Positions 54,166 through 64,000 of a stretch of 64,000 bases of DNA are shown here, piece by piece. The stretch covers positions 1 through 64,000 of the forward strand of contig QCEN01000003.1 of NCBI GenBank assembly GCA_003280575.1, written 5' to 3'. Numbering within the stretch: position 1 is the first letter of the stretch; each line of letters opens with the position of its first letter. The notes under the pieces were generated by a model, which saw nothing but the letters and a program-made list of their open reading frames with translations, searched no databases and was not told where the DNA came from. The DNA is from Prochlorococcus sp. AG-355-P07. Its GTDB lineage: Bacteria > Cyanobacteriota > Cyanobacteriia > PCC-6307 > Cyanobiaceae. The position numbers and the translations under genes were made by a program.

Positions 54166-55590
54166 ATGCCAAAATTTGAAAAATTAACTTTACCTAATGA
54201 AGGCGAGATAATAACTTTTAATCAAGGCAACCCTAATGTTCCTAATAATCCAATTGTCCCATTTATTAGGGGTGATGGTACTGGAGTTGATATTTGGCCT
54301 GCTACCCAAATCGTTCTTGATTCAGCAATTAAAAAAAGTTATGGAGATCAAAGAAAAATCAATTGGTTTAAAGTCTATGCAGGTGATGAAGCTTGTGAAC
54401 TTTATGGAACATATAACTATCTCCCCCAAGATACTATTGAAGCAATCAAACACTTTGGTGTAGCCATCAAAGGTCCTTTAACGACTCCCATAGGTGGAGG
54501 TATTAGATCTCTTAATGTTGCATTAAGGCAAATCTTTGATTTATATAGCTGCGTTAGACCATGCAAATATTATTCAGGAACTCCAAGCCCTCACAAAAAT
54601 CCCCAAAATTTAGACGTTATTGTTTATAGAGAAAATACTGAGGATATCTATATGGGAATTGAATGGGAGGCGGAGGATAATAATTGTCTTGAATTAATTA
54701 ATCACTTAAATAATGTTGTCATACCAAAAAGTAAAAATTTAAAAAATAGATCCATACCAAACGGATCAGGAATTGGAATAAAACCAGTGAGTAAATCTGG
54801 AAGCCAAAGGCATATTAGGAAAGCTATTGAACATGCTAAAAGATTATCGGGAGATAAAAGGCATGTGACTCTTGTACATAAAGGGAATATTATGAAATAT
54901 ACAGAAGGTGCATTTAGGGATTGGGGATATGAATTAGCAGTAAATGAATTTAGAGAAGATTGCATTACTGAGAGAGAAAGCTGGATTTTAGATAATATTC
55001 AGAAAAATCCTGAAATTACGATTGAAAATAACGCTCGAAAAATTGAACCAGGTTTTGATAAGCTTACAAATAACAAAAAAGCATTCATTTGCGAAGAAAT
55101 AAAAGAAGTTATAGCATCAATAGCAAAATCTCACGGAGATGGAAAATGGAGAGAACTTATTCTTGTTGATGATCGGATAGCTGATAGCATTTTTCAACAA
55201 ATTCAAACTAGACCTCAAGAATATTCAATTCTTGCAACATTAAACCTTAATGGAGACTATGTTTCTGATGCGGCTGCAGCAATTGTTGGAGGTCTAGGTA
55301 TGGCTCCAGGTGCAAATATTGGAGATAATGCTGCAATTTTCGAAGCTACGCACGGAACCGCTCCAAAACATGCAGGCTTAAACAAGATTAATCCAGGCTC
55401 AGTGATTCTTAGTGGTGTAATGATGCTTGAATATTTTGGTTGGGATGAAGCAGCTAACTTAATTACTAATGGTTTAAGTAAGGCAATAGAGCAAAAAAAA
55501 GTCACCTATGATCTAGCACGCTTAATGGAACCAAAAGTAGAACCCTTATCCTGCAGTAGTTTTGCTGAAGAAATTATCTCAAATTTCTAA
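54166..55590 (+). CDS. icd: NADP-dependent isocitrate dehydrogenase
   Basis: PFIRGDGTGVDIWPA, GPLTTPIGGGIRSLNVALRQ, YRENTEDIYMGIEW, EATHGTAPKHAGLNKINPGSVILSG. Confidence 0.97.
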   Translation: MPKFEKLTLPNEGEIITFNQGNPNVPNNPIVPFIRGDGTGVDIWPATQIVLDSAIKKSYGDQRKINWFKVYAGDEACELYGTYNYLPQDTIEAIKHFGVAIKGPLTTPIGGGIRSLNVALRQIFDLYSCVRPCKYYSGTPSPHKNPQNLDVIVYRENTEDIYMGIEWEAEDNNCLELINHLNNVVIPKSKNLKNRSIPNGSGIGIKPVSKSGSQRHIRKAIEHAKRLSGDKRHVTLVHKGNIMKYTEGAFRDWGYELAVNEFREDCITERESWILDNIQKNPEITIENNARKIEPGFDKLTNNKKAFICEEIKEVIASIAKSHGDGKWRELILVDDRIADSIFQQIQTRPQEYSILATLNLNGDYVSDAAAAIVGGLGMAPGANIGDNAAIFEATHGTAPKHAGLNKINPGSVILSGVMMLEYFGWDEAANLITNGLSKAIEQKKVTYDLARLMEPKVEPLSCSSFAEEIISNF

Positions 55591-55592
55591 TT

Positions 55593-56942
55593 TTAAAAAT
55601 TATTTTTATTTTCAAAAATTTTCCAAATATTAACGAGTGAATCTTTAGTACCAAGGTTTCCAGGGTGAGTAACAATAGGAAGTTTGTCGTCATTTTTTAG
55701 GTTATGAGTAACCACTGAAATGCCTGTTAAAATCTGTCCCTCAAGATAAACATGATCGGCATTAAGTCCATAACTAAGAATCAAATTTGTTGTTATTCCA
55801 CCTTTTGAAATCAAATATCCTATTTCATACTTCAAATCTGCGACTAGTTCAGCAATAAAGCAAGCAAGTAAATTATAAAAATTAAATAGTTCTGAAGAAT
55901 CTAAAGACATAAATTTTCTTGAAGTAAACAAAACAGGTGTTTTTCCTTTATCAAAAGAAAATCGAATTTCTTTCAAAAATTTATTTTTAAACAAATTCTT
56001 TCGCTTCTGATTATTATCTGATGAAGTGATTTCAAAGAACTCAAAAACATCTAATTCAACTGGATCGCAATTACTTATCTCTAATAAATTATTCAATTGT
56101 ATTGTTGAAAGTTCAATATAAGAGCCAACAATTATCAGTCCTGGAAGAAAACTCTTTTCTTTATTTCTTATTCTTAAATTGGAGAAAAATATTTCACTTT
56201 GAGAGACACTTTTTTTCTCAGAAATTGAACTTATAAAACTTGCTGCAGTTCGAAAAAGAAATTTTTTTTGTTTAATTAATTTTTTAATTACTAAAGAGAA
56301 TTTTTTTAATTGAGAATAATTTTCTACATCTACAATTACATGTTTATTATTCGTCAAGTTCTTTAGTGTTTTAAAAACAATATTATTTTCTTCATCATTT
56401 AGCATTTCGATATCAGATAATAAAAGGTTTAGAATATCTTTAAAATTGATTTGCGATTTACTCTGTTGAAATAAAAGATTCTTGACATTACTTGTCTCAT
56501 ATCCAAAAATTTTATCTTTTGCAAAAATTGTTTGACTAATAGGGGTATTATCTACAAAATGTGATCCATTAATTGTTAATCTTTTACCCTCTATGAAAGC
56601 TGGAATATGAAAAGTAGCATCAAATGGACCTAAGCAACTATTTAGGGCAAAAGGCTCTAAAAAGTTATGTCCTCGAAGAGTAGAGTCTCCTCTACTTATA
56701 AAAATAATATCTTCTTCATAATCTAGAGAAGCTATAACAGTCTCTAGATTTTTACAAATTTCCTCTATTGTTAATTTCGCATCATTTTCGGATAGTGACC
56801 TTGTATTAGCCAAAATAAAAAATAAATTAGATTTAGATTCAAAACCTTTGACTAAAGTTGAGCAGTCCCACTTGAGAAGCAATAAGCAATCATGAACAGT
56901 TTGAGAACCTGTTGGATCATCATCTATAACAACAAATTTCAT
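55593..56942 (-). CDS. Four-carbon acid sugar kinase family (DUF1537/OtnK-like) protein
   Basis: MKFVVIDDDPTGSQTVHDC, FISRGDSTLRGHN, ISKGGITTNLIL. Confidence 0.8.
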   Translation of the reverse strand: MKFVVIDDDPTGSQTVHDCLLLLKWDCSTLVKGFESKSNLFFILANTRSLSENDAKLTIEEICKNLETVIASLDYEEDIIFISRGDSTLRGHNFLEPFALNSCLGPFDATFHIPAFIEGKRLTINGSHFVDNTPISQTIFAKDKIFGYETSNVKNLLFQQSKSQINFKDILNLLLSDIEMLNDEENNIVFKTLKNLTNNKHVIVDVENYSQLKKFSLVIKKLIKQKKFLFRTAASFISSISEKKSVSQSEIFFSNLRIRNKEKSFLPGLIIVGSYIELSTIQLNNLLEISNCDPVELDVFEFFEITSSDNNQKRKNLFKNKFLKEIRFSFDKGKTPVLFTSRKFMSLDSSELFNFYNLLACFIAELVADLKYEIGYLISKGGITTNLILSYGLNADHVYLEGQILTGISVVTHNLKNDDKLPIVTHPGNLGTKDSLVNIWKIFENKNNF

Positions 56943-56958
56943 AAGTATCTCACATTAC

Positions 56959-57810
56959 TTAAAAATGTTTTATTTGAATTGAGGCATTAAACCTTTGTCT
57001 ATCATTTGTAGGAATAATGATTTTTCTGAACCCATCAACAAAAGAATTTCGAGGACTAGTCCAAGGTTCAAGACATATCATTCTTCTTGGAGGATCACTC
57101 CAAATAACGCCTAGGTCAAAAGGATATGGATGAGTTAAAGTTACCTGTCTCTTAAAAAATTTATCTATAAAAGCGCTCCTTCCGGAAGTATACATAAGTA
57201 GATCAACTCCTAAATTAATATTTTTTAATTCATCCAAAGTATTACTTATGATATTTTTTTCTTGATTCTGACAATTAAGGGGATTATCAATAAACTCTAA
57301 ATTTTTGACATCAGAGACATTAAAATAAGGATGCAATCCAAAATTTATAGGCATAGCAATATCTGTACTATTAAAAATCGTAATTTCAAATTCTAAACAG
57401 TTAATCTTTAAAGTAACTTCTATTCTTAGTTCGAAATCGAAAGGAAAATATTTTTTGGTTTTTTTAGATTCATTTAAAAATAAGCATAAAGACTTTTTAT
57501 TTTCATTAAAGAAGAATTGCCATTGTAAATCCCTTGCAAAACCATGTTGTGTTAATTGCAAATAATCTTTTCCAAATACAGAAGTAGAGGTTTCTAGCTT
57601 TCCACAAATTGGAAACAAGATTGGAATACCTCCCCTAATACTTTTTGTCTTATCCTTGAATCTTTTTTCATCGAAATAGAGTATTTCTTGACCATCAGAA
57701 ACCCAATCTGTAATAACACCTCCTCTTTCAGGACAAAATTTTATATAGTTATTTTGATCTAATTGAAAGACAAAAATTCCTGTTTCTTTATTAGATAATT
57801 TAACTTGCAA
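56959..57810 (-). CDS. Aldose 1-epimerase / galactose mutarotase-like protein
   Basis: RGGIPILFPICGKLE, TQHGFARDLQWQF, NFGLHPYFNVSD, CLEPWTSPRNSFVDG. Confidence 0.85.
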   Translation of the reverse strand: MQVKLSNKETGIFVFQLDQNNYIKFCPERGGVITDWVSDGQEILYFDEKRFKDKTKSIRGGIPILFPICGKLETSTSVFGKDYLQLTQHGFARDLQWQFFFNENKKSLCLFLNESKKTKKYFPFDFELRIEVTLKINCLEFEITIFNSTDIAMPINFGLHPYFNVSDVKNLEFIDNPLNCQNQEKNIISNTLDELKNINLGVDLLMYTSGRSAFIDKFFKRQVTLTHPYPFDLGVIWSDPPRRMICLEPWTSPRNSFVDGFRKIIIPTNDRQRFNASIQIKHF

Positions 57811-57819
57811 AATTGTTAT

Positions 57820-58719
57820 TTAAAGAGAATCAACCCAATCCAAAATATGATGATTAACTAATTCAGGTATTTCATCATGGGGACAATGTCCAGCATCAAG
57901 AATGATTTCTTTTGTATTCTCTGGTGTAAATTTTTTATATAGATTTCTTTTTTTTGGAGTATTCATCCAAGGATCCTTGCCTCCCCAGAGCAGTAATAAG
58001 GGTGAATCGAGTTTTGCGAATAATTTGTCTAAGGGCAATCCCTGAGGACCTGATGGATTAAATACACTTCTAAAAACATTGAAAGCTCCATAATCTAAAG
58101 AAGGCTTTCTTATTGACTCAACTAAAAAATCATCAACATTTTTTTTATTAACATAAACTTGATTCAAAGTTTTTTTAATATTTTTTGGATTTCTCATATT
58201 CTCAAAAATCAAACGTTGAAGAACAATATTTTTCAAAAATATTCCGGCAACTGTTTCAATTGAAGTTTGCATCATATTCTTTTTAATAGTTTTTTCTTCA
58301 CTAAAATATCCAGCAGCATTCAATAATATTACCCCTGCGTTTAGCTCATTTAATTCTGAACCAGCAGCTAATGCTGCATAACCACCTAATGAATTTCCAA
58401 CAACAATTGTAGGTTTTTTAATTTTCTCTTTTACATAAGCTACAACCTGATCCTTCCATAAAGATCCTGAGTATTCAACATCTTGGGGCTTAGGGCTTTT
58501 CCCAAAACCTAAAAGATCCATAGCATGAACTTCGTATTTATTACTCAAAATAGGAATATTGAATCTCCAATGATCCGTAGAGGCTCCGAAACCGTGAATT
58601 AATAAAATTACAAATTCTTTTGATGTTTGCTCAGGCTTAGCAGAAACAGTATGTATTGGGTAATTTAAAAAATTCCAGTCATAATTTACATCACTATCTA
58701 TCAAAGCTGATTTTTCCAT
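57820..58719 (-). CDS. Alpha/beta hydrolase
   Basis: ILLIHGFGASTDHWRFNI, VVGNSLGGYAALAAGSE nucleophile elbow, DAGHCPHDEIPELV. Confidence 0.92.
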   Translation of the reverse strand: MEKSALIDSDVNYDWNFLNYPIHTVSAKPEQTSKEFVILLIHGFGASTDHWRFNIPILSNKYEVHAMDLLGFGKSPKPQDVEYSGSLWKDQVVAYVKEKIKKPTIVVGNSLGGYAALAAGSELNELNAGVILLNAAGYFSEEKTIKKNMMQTSIETVAGIFLKNIVLQRLIFENMRNPKNIKKTLNQVYVNKKNVDDFLVESIRKPSLDYGAFNVFRSVFNPSGPQGLPLDKLFAKLDSPLLLLWGGKDPWMNTPKKRNLYKKFTPENTKEIILDAGHCPHDEIPELVNHHILDWVDSL

Positions 58720-58761
58720 TTAATGAAATTCTATTTTGATTAATTCTAATAAACTTATTTC

Positions 58762-60129
58762 TTAAAGAAGACCCACAGGATCAGCTGCAACATCATCTGA
58801 AATTTTATTGCCATCATTTGGGGGCTTATCTTTTAGGACAATTCTCAGGAGAACAGGTGCAAGAAATGTAGTTCCAATAACCATTAATAAAATAGCTGCT
58901 TCAAGAGAAGGGGTTAACAACTTAGCGCTTGTTCCTAGCCCAAGAAAAATTAAACCAACCTCTCCTCTAGGCATCATACCTAAACCTACAACTAATCTAT
59001 TTGTGGGTTTATCACTTGAAAATACCCATCCGGCTGCAATTTTTCCAATAATTGCAACTACTAACAAAAATCCTGCAACTACAAGAGCTGATCTACTTGT
59101 TGGATCAAGTGGATTGATAACTGATAAATCCATGCCAGCTCCAACTAATACAAAGAAAATAGTTGCGAATAAGGAAACCAAAGGTAGAACAGATTGTTGT
59201 ATTGCATGATTATTTTTTGAACTACTAAGAATTAATCCAGCTGCAAAAGCCCCTAAAGCTGCTTCTAATCCAATGGCCGTTGCAACAAAACAACATAATA
59301 CAAGTATCACAAAAGATGCAACTACTACAGCTCCAGGAGCTTTCAATCTATCTAATAACCAATCAAATCCTGGAGCTGCTGTTCGACTTAATGCGATAGC
59401 AGCAATAACAAATACTACTGCCGCCGCAACTAATTTAACAATAGGTGCAATTTCTAAAGAACCTCCTGCAGCAAGAGCCACAACAACTGCCAGAATAACA
59501 ATTCCCAAAATATCGTCTAGCACTGCAGCACCAATAACAATCTGTCCTTCTCTAGTTTTCAAGTATCCTAATTCACCGAAAACACTTGCTGTAATTCCTA
59601 TACTTGTGGCTGTCATAGATGCTCCAGCAAAAACTGCTGGAATTAAATCTACTTGGAAAATAAACATTAATCCAAGCGTTCCAAAGGCAAACGGTAAAAT
59701 TACCCCGGCCATAGCAACAGTAAAAGCCTGAGCTCCAACAGCTACCAATTCCTCTAACTCACTTTCTAATCCTGTTAAAAATAAAAGTGCATATAGACCA
59801 AGTGTTGCTACTGCTTGGAGGGATGGAAAACTTTCAAAATAAACATCAGGTACAGCTTCTGGAGGGATTGAAGCCAAAGAGCTAATAACATTTACAAGTC
59901 CTTCATTTAATTCGGTTCCTGCCGAAGGCGGTATTAACAAATGGAATCCTGATGCCCCTATTACAACCCCTGCGAGCAGCTCACCTACTATCGTTGGTAA
60001 ACTTAGTCTTACTAATACTTCTGCTAATGCTCTTGCAGCTAAAAATATCAGTAGAAACCTTATAACTCCTATCAAAGTTTCAGCAACTTCTAAATCATGT
60101 GCACTTAATTCAGCAAGTAAAGAATACAT
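58762..60129 (-). CDS. CPA2-type cation:proton antiporter
   Basis: Polytopic; LSLPTIVGELLAGVVIGASGFHLL, FLTGLESELEELV, VLDDILGIVILAVVVAL, MMPRGEVGLIFLGLG. Confidence 0.9.
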   Translation of the reverse strand: MYSLLAELSAHDLEVAETLIGVIRFLLIFLAARALAEVLVRLSLPTIVGELLAGVVIGASGFHLLIPPSAGTELNEGLVNVISSLASIPPEAVPDVYFESFPSLQAVATLGLYALLFLTGLESELEELVAVGAQAFTVAMAGVILPFAFGTLGLMFIFQVDLIPAVFAGASMTATSIGITASVFGELGYLKTREGQIVIGAAVLDDILGIVILAVVVALAAGGSLEIAPIVKLVAAAVVFVIAAIALSRTAAPGFDWLLDRLKAPGAVVVASFVILVLCCFVATAIGLEAALGAFAAGLILSSSKNNHAIQQSVLPLVSLFATIFFVLVGAGMDLSVINPLDPTSRSALVVAGFLLVVAIIGKIAAGWVFSSDKPTNRLVVGLGMMPRGEVGLIFLGLGTSAKLLTPSLEAAILLMVIGTTFLAPVLLRIVLKDKPPNDGNKISDDVAADPVGLL

Positions 60130-60264
60130 ATGAAATGAGAGAAAAATAAACTACCTAATTGGAAGATAGTTTATAAAGGGCCCACTTTAAGAAATATGTA
60201 AGAAAAAAGCAAAAATACTCAACAAGTGTGGATCTGAAGTTACAACAAAGAAATTTTTTAAAAA

Positions 60265-62829
60265 ATGGCTATTGTCTGTTATATGGCTAAATCAATGAAT
60301 CCCAACGAACCCTTCGATCTACGCTTGCCAACTCCAGGCTGCTATTTAGATCCTGAAAAGGCTGGCATGGATTCTGATGCTGTTTTTCAAGGAATGACAG
60401 CCCATTTATTTTATACCCTTGGAAAGTTAGCTACTTCTGCAAGTCCTCACGACTTGTATATGGCTTTAAGTTATGCAGTTAAAGATAGGCTAATGACAAG
60501 ATATTTAGCCAGCCAAGAAGTCATAAGAAAAAAACCACAAAAAACAGTTGCCTACTTATCAGCAGAATTTTTAATAGGCCCTCAATTAAGTAATAATCTT
60601 CTAAATCTTGGAATAACTCAAGAAGCAGAAGATGCTTTAAAAAGATTTGGCATTGAATCATTGTCAACAATTCTTGAAGTTGAAGAGGAGCCTGGATTAG
60701 GAAATGGTGGACTTGGCAGACTTGCTGCTTGTTACATGGAATCATTAGCATCGCTACAAGTTCCAGCAGTTGGTTATGGTATTAGGTATGAATTTGGAAT
60801 ATTCAATCAATTAATTAGGGATGGTTGGCAAGTTGAAGTAACTGACAAATGGTTAAAGGGGGGGTGGCCATGGGAACTTCCACAACCAGACGAATCATGT
60901 TTTGTTGGTTTTGGAGGCAGAACTGAAAGTTATAGAGATGATAAAGGGAACTACAGATCAAGATGGATTCCCTCTGAACATGCTATTGGAGTACCTCATG
61001 ATGTTCCAGTTCTAGGATACAGAGTAAATACATGTGACAGATTAAGATTATGGAGAGCCGATGCAACAGAAAGTTTTGATTTTTATGCATTCAATATTGG
61101 TGATTATTATGGTGCAGTAGAAGAAAAAGTTGCATCTGAAACACTTTCAAAAGTTCTATATCCAAATGATGGAACTGACGAAGGTAGAAGATTAAGACTC
61201 AAACAACAACATTTTTTTGTAAGTTGTTCTCTTCAAGACATGTTGAGAAGCCTTGAAAAAAGATCAATACCAGTAACAGAATTTCCTGATCATTGGACAG
61301 TTCAATTAAATGATACCCACCCTGCTATTGCAGTTGCGGAATTAATGCGACTTCTTATTGACCAATATCAAATAGGCTGGGATAAAGCTTGGAATATAAC
61401 AACCTCCTCAGTTGCTTATACCAACCACACATTATTACCAGAAGCTTTAGAGAAATGGGATTTAGGTTTATTTAACGATCTTCTTCCTCGTCATCTAGAA
61501 ATTATTTATGAAATTAATTGGAGATTTCTACAGCAATTAAGACTACGTTATCCAGGAGATGACAAGATCCTTCAAAAACTTTCAATAATTGATGAAGAAG
61601 GCTCCAAATCAGTTCGGATGGCCCACTTGGCTACAATTGGCGCCCATCATATAAATGGTGTTGCAGCTCTTCACTCAGATCTTATAAAAAGGCAACTTCT
61701 GCCTGAATTCGCAGCATTATGGCCTAAAAAATTTACAAATGTAACTAATGGTGTTACTCCAAGAAGATGGGTTGCCTTATCTAATCCATCTTTATCTGAC
61801 CTTCTTGAAAAAGAAGTTGGCCCAAATTGGATAACAAATATGGAACTTCTTAAGAAGTTAGAAGAAAAAAAAGATGACAGCAATTTTCTAGAAAAATTTG
61901 AGGAAACTAAACTAAATGGCAAAAGAAAATTAGCTAATTTTGTTCATTCGAAAACTGGAATACTTGTCGATCCATCTAGTTTATTTGATGTTCAAGTAAA
62001 AAGAATACATCAATATAAAAGGCAACATTTAAACGCTCTTCAAATTATTGCTCAATATTTAAGAATCAAAAATGGTACAAACAAATATAAAGTACCAAGA
62101 ACAATAATATTTGGCGGTAAAGCTGCACCAGGCTATTTTATGGCAAAGCTGATGATTCGATTTATAAATGGTATTGCTGATGTAGTTAATTCTGATCCAG
62201 ATATGGATGGTTTATTAAGAGTTGTTTTTCTACCAGACTACAATGTTAAACTTGGTGAAATAGTTTATCCTGCAACGGATCTTTCAGAACAAATTTCAAC
62301 TGCTGGAAAAGAAGCATCTGGAACTGGAAATATGAAATTTGCAATGAATGGAGCGTTAACTATAGGAACCTTAGATGGAGCTAATGTTGAATTAAGAGAT
62401 CTTGTGAAAAAAGAGAATTTCTTCCTTTTTGGTAAAACTGAAAGTGAAATTATGGATTTAAAAAATAATAATTATTCCCCCAAAACTTTTATTGATCAAT
62501 GTCCAGAACTTAAAGAGGTTATACGCCTAATTGAAATAGGCCACTTTAGCAACGGGGATAAAGAATTATTTAAACCTTTATTAAATAGCTTGACCGGGCA
62601 TGATCCATTCTTTGTTATGGCTGACTTTGAAGACTACTTAAACAAACAAGATGTAGTAAGTGAATACTGGAATAATAAAAAAACGTGGAATAAAATGGCA
62701 TTATTAAATACTGCTAGATCAGGATATTTTTCTTCAGATAGATCTATTAGAGAATACTGTAAATCTATTTGGAAAGTCTCTCCAATGCCAGTTGAAATTA
62801 CTTGTGATGTCGAAGAATTAACTAATTAA
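60265..62829 (+). CDS. glgP: Glycogen/alpha-glucan phosphorylase
   Basis: EEPGLGNGGLGRLAACYMESLASL, QLNDTHPAIAVAELMR, KRIHQYKRQHLNAL, DLSEQISTAGKEASGTGNMKFAMNGALTIGTLDGANVE; start may be the Met at 60283. Confidence 0.98.
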   Translation: MAIVCYMAKSMNPNEPFDLRLPTPGCYLDPEKAGMDSDAVFQGMTAHLFYTLGKLATSASPHDLYMALSYAVKDRLMTRYLASQEVIRKKPQKTVAYLSAEFLIGPQLSNNLLNLGITQEAEDALKRFGIESLSTILEVEEEPGLGNGGLGRLAACYMESLASLQVPAVGYGIRYEFGIFNQLIRDGWQVEVTDKWLKGGWPWELPQPDESCFVGFGGRTESYRDDKGNYRSRWIPSEHAIGVPHDVPVLGYRVNTCDRLRLWRADATESFDFYAFNIGDYYGAVEEKVASETLSKVLYPNDGTDEGRRLRLKQQHFFVSCSLQDMLRSLEKRSIPVTEFPDHWTVQLNDTHPAIAVAELMRLLIDQYQIGWDKAWNITTSSVAYTNHTLLPEALEKWDLGLFNDLLPRHLEIIYEINWRFLQQLRLRYPGDDKILQKLSIIDEEGSKSVRMAHLATIGAHHINGVAALHSDLIKRQLLPEFAALWPKKFTNVTNGVTPRRWVALSNPSLSDLLEKEVGPNWITNMELLKKLEEKKDDSNFLEKFEETKLNGKRKLANFVHSKTGILVDPSSLFDVQVKRIHQYKRQHLNALQIIAQYLRIKNGTNKYKVPRTIIFGGKAAPGYFMAKLMIRFINGIADVVNSDPDMDGLLRVVFLPDYNVKLGEIVYPATDLSEQISTAGKEASGTGNMKFAMNGALTIGTLDGANVELRDLVKKENFFLFGKTESEIMDLKNNNYSPKTFIDQCPELKEVIRLIEIGHFSNGDKELFKPLLNSLTGHDPFFVMADFEDYLNKQDVVSEYWNNKKTWNKMALLNTARSGYFSSDRSIREYCKSIWKVSPMPVEITCDVEELTN

Positions 62830-63277
62830 TATTTTTTTTATCTGGTGAATCTGGGGTTTGATGAAATAATCGATTCAAAATTAATCTATCCATATTTAAT
62901 GGGTCTGGTGCTAACTCATTTGCAGTTTCTCTAAATTTTGATTCAATATTATCTGAAATTTTTGTATCAAATATTCTTTCCATTAATGCTTCAATTGAAT
63001 ATAAATAGGCATTGACACTTTCAAGTTCATCTAAAGCTTCAGTAATTTCTGTATCAGAAATATGTTTCTTGTCTGGACTTATTTCTTCATTTGATTCCCT
63101 ATCAGATAATTCTCTCTGCAACTCATCAGTTACTTTAGTACAAAGAGTTCTGAAAGATTGAATAGATGCCCAATTTAATTCTTGTTGCCGCTTAAAAGTA
63201 GGAAATTCTCTAATCAGACGATCATGCTCTTTGTAAAATCTCTGACAATCAGAGCATTGACATGGTTCTTCAGCCAA
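62822..63277 (-). CDS. Hypothetical protein with CxCxxC motif
   Basis: MAEEPCQCSDCQRFYKEHDRL...; 151 aa. Confidence 0.7.
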   Translation of the reverse strand: MAEEPCQCSDCQRFYKEHDRLIREFPTFKRQQELNWASIQSFRTLCTKVTDELQRELSDRESNEEISPDKKHISDTEITEALDELESVNAYLYSIEALMERIFDTKISDNIESKFRETANELAPDPLNMDRLILNRLFHQTPDSPDKKNIN

Positions 63278-63309
63278 AAGAAAAAAATAATTCTTTTTAT
63301 ATCATCTCA

Positions 63310-63642
63310 CTATTTGGGCAAAATTGTAGGGCCATCCAATAATTCGTCATTTTCATCGAGTGAATCGGGACTATCTGGCAAAGGTATCTCAATACTAGTA
63401 ACCAAATTAATAACATCTCTTAGTCTCATAGAATCAGCAAACCATCCCATAGCTTGCTCGGCATCGCCTCTTTTCTCAGCATCATTTGCTTGATCTTCGT
63501 GGGCTTCCGCCAATAGAGCAAGCCAGCAAAGACATCTTGCTTGAACTATTGAAAGATCTAAATCATTAGGTTGGGATTTAGAAATACGTTCATGCTCTTG
63601 TTGGATTAAGAGTTTTAAACGCATATCATGTAACTTAGCCAT
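63310..63642 (-). CDS. Hypothetical cyanobacterial protein
   Basis: 110-aa ORF; helical, Asp/Glu-rich. Confidence 0.65.
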   Translation of the reverse strand: MAKLHDMRLKLLIQQEHERISKSQPNDLDLSIVQARCLCWLALLAEAHEDQANDAEKRGDAEQAMGWFADSMRLRDVINLVTSIEIPLPDSPDSLDENDELLDGPTILPK

Positions 63643-63720
63643 AAAAGATTTATTACTAATTATACGCTAGCTAGAGAGTAGCAAATTTGCACACATACTA
63701 CATATAGTTTTTTATTTTTA

Positions 63721-63794
<74 letters not shown>

Positions 63795-63829
63795 AATGGA
63801 TGTTTTTTAGAGTAATTAGTACTATGCTA

Positions 63830-64000
63830 AATGAAAGCAGGAGAGGCAATCGCAAAAAAGTTTTATTTTGTTTCCAAAATAAAACTTTTTTGAGGAAAGT
63901 CCGGGCTCCCACGTGGTCAGGCTTGCTGGGTAATTCCCAGTGCGGGTAACCGTGAGGATAGTGCCACAGAAACATACCGCCTAATACTTATGAGTACGGC
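63830..64000 (+). ncRNA. rnpB: RNase P RNA (class A), 5' part; runs off the window end
   Basis: GAGGAAAGTCCGGGCTCC and AGGATAGTGCCACAGAAACATACCGCC, diagnostic conserved RNase P segments; exact 5' end not determined. Confidence 0.92.

Noticed and set aside
58808-59731. Two long plus-strand ORFs (133 and 152 aa)
   Set aside because: Fully antisense to the well-supported antiporter; low-complexity Ala/Thr/Asn-rich sequences, the reverse complement of a hydrophobic membrane protein.

Overview
AT-rich, gene-dense chromosomal window, consistent with a streamlined marine picocyanobacterium. A high-light Prochlorococcus is the best guess, from gene content: psaD, ndhN, ldpA, ho1-pebA-pebB, a panC-cmk fusion, CrtD-like and CAAD-domain proteins. 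I ran no search, so strain assignment is inference. Main blocks: (1) a partial alr and an HNH endonuclease; (2) a ~16 kb S10-spc-alpha ribosomal supercluster on the minus strand (rplC to prfA, with secY, adk, rpoA and truA); (3) ndhN-ldpA-tRNA-Gln-HAD-recA, with a palindromic LexA-type box before recA; (4) housekeeping metabolism (tyrA, ppc, gshA, trpE, hemF, purM, panC/cmk, icd, glgP); (5) four tRNAs (Gln-TTG, Arg-CCG, Cys-GCA, Arg-CCT) and the 5' part of the RNase P RNA. I saw no CRISPR array, transposase, integrase, prophage or recognisable defence island. Most of the window is ordinary core genome. The best second-look items are a DinG-like protein without an evident Walker A beside recA, a histidine-kinase-like protein with an eroded ATPase domain near psaD, a two-domain CobO-type ATPase, a solitary LarE-like sulfurtransferase, and recF and LpxB-like genes lacking canonical start codons next to head-to-head tRNAs.
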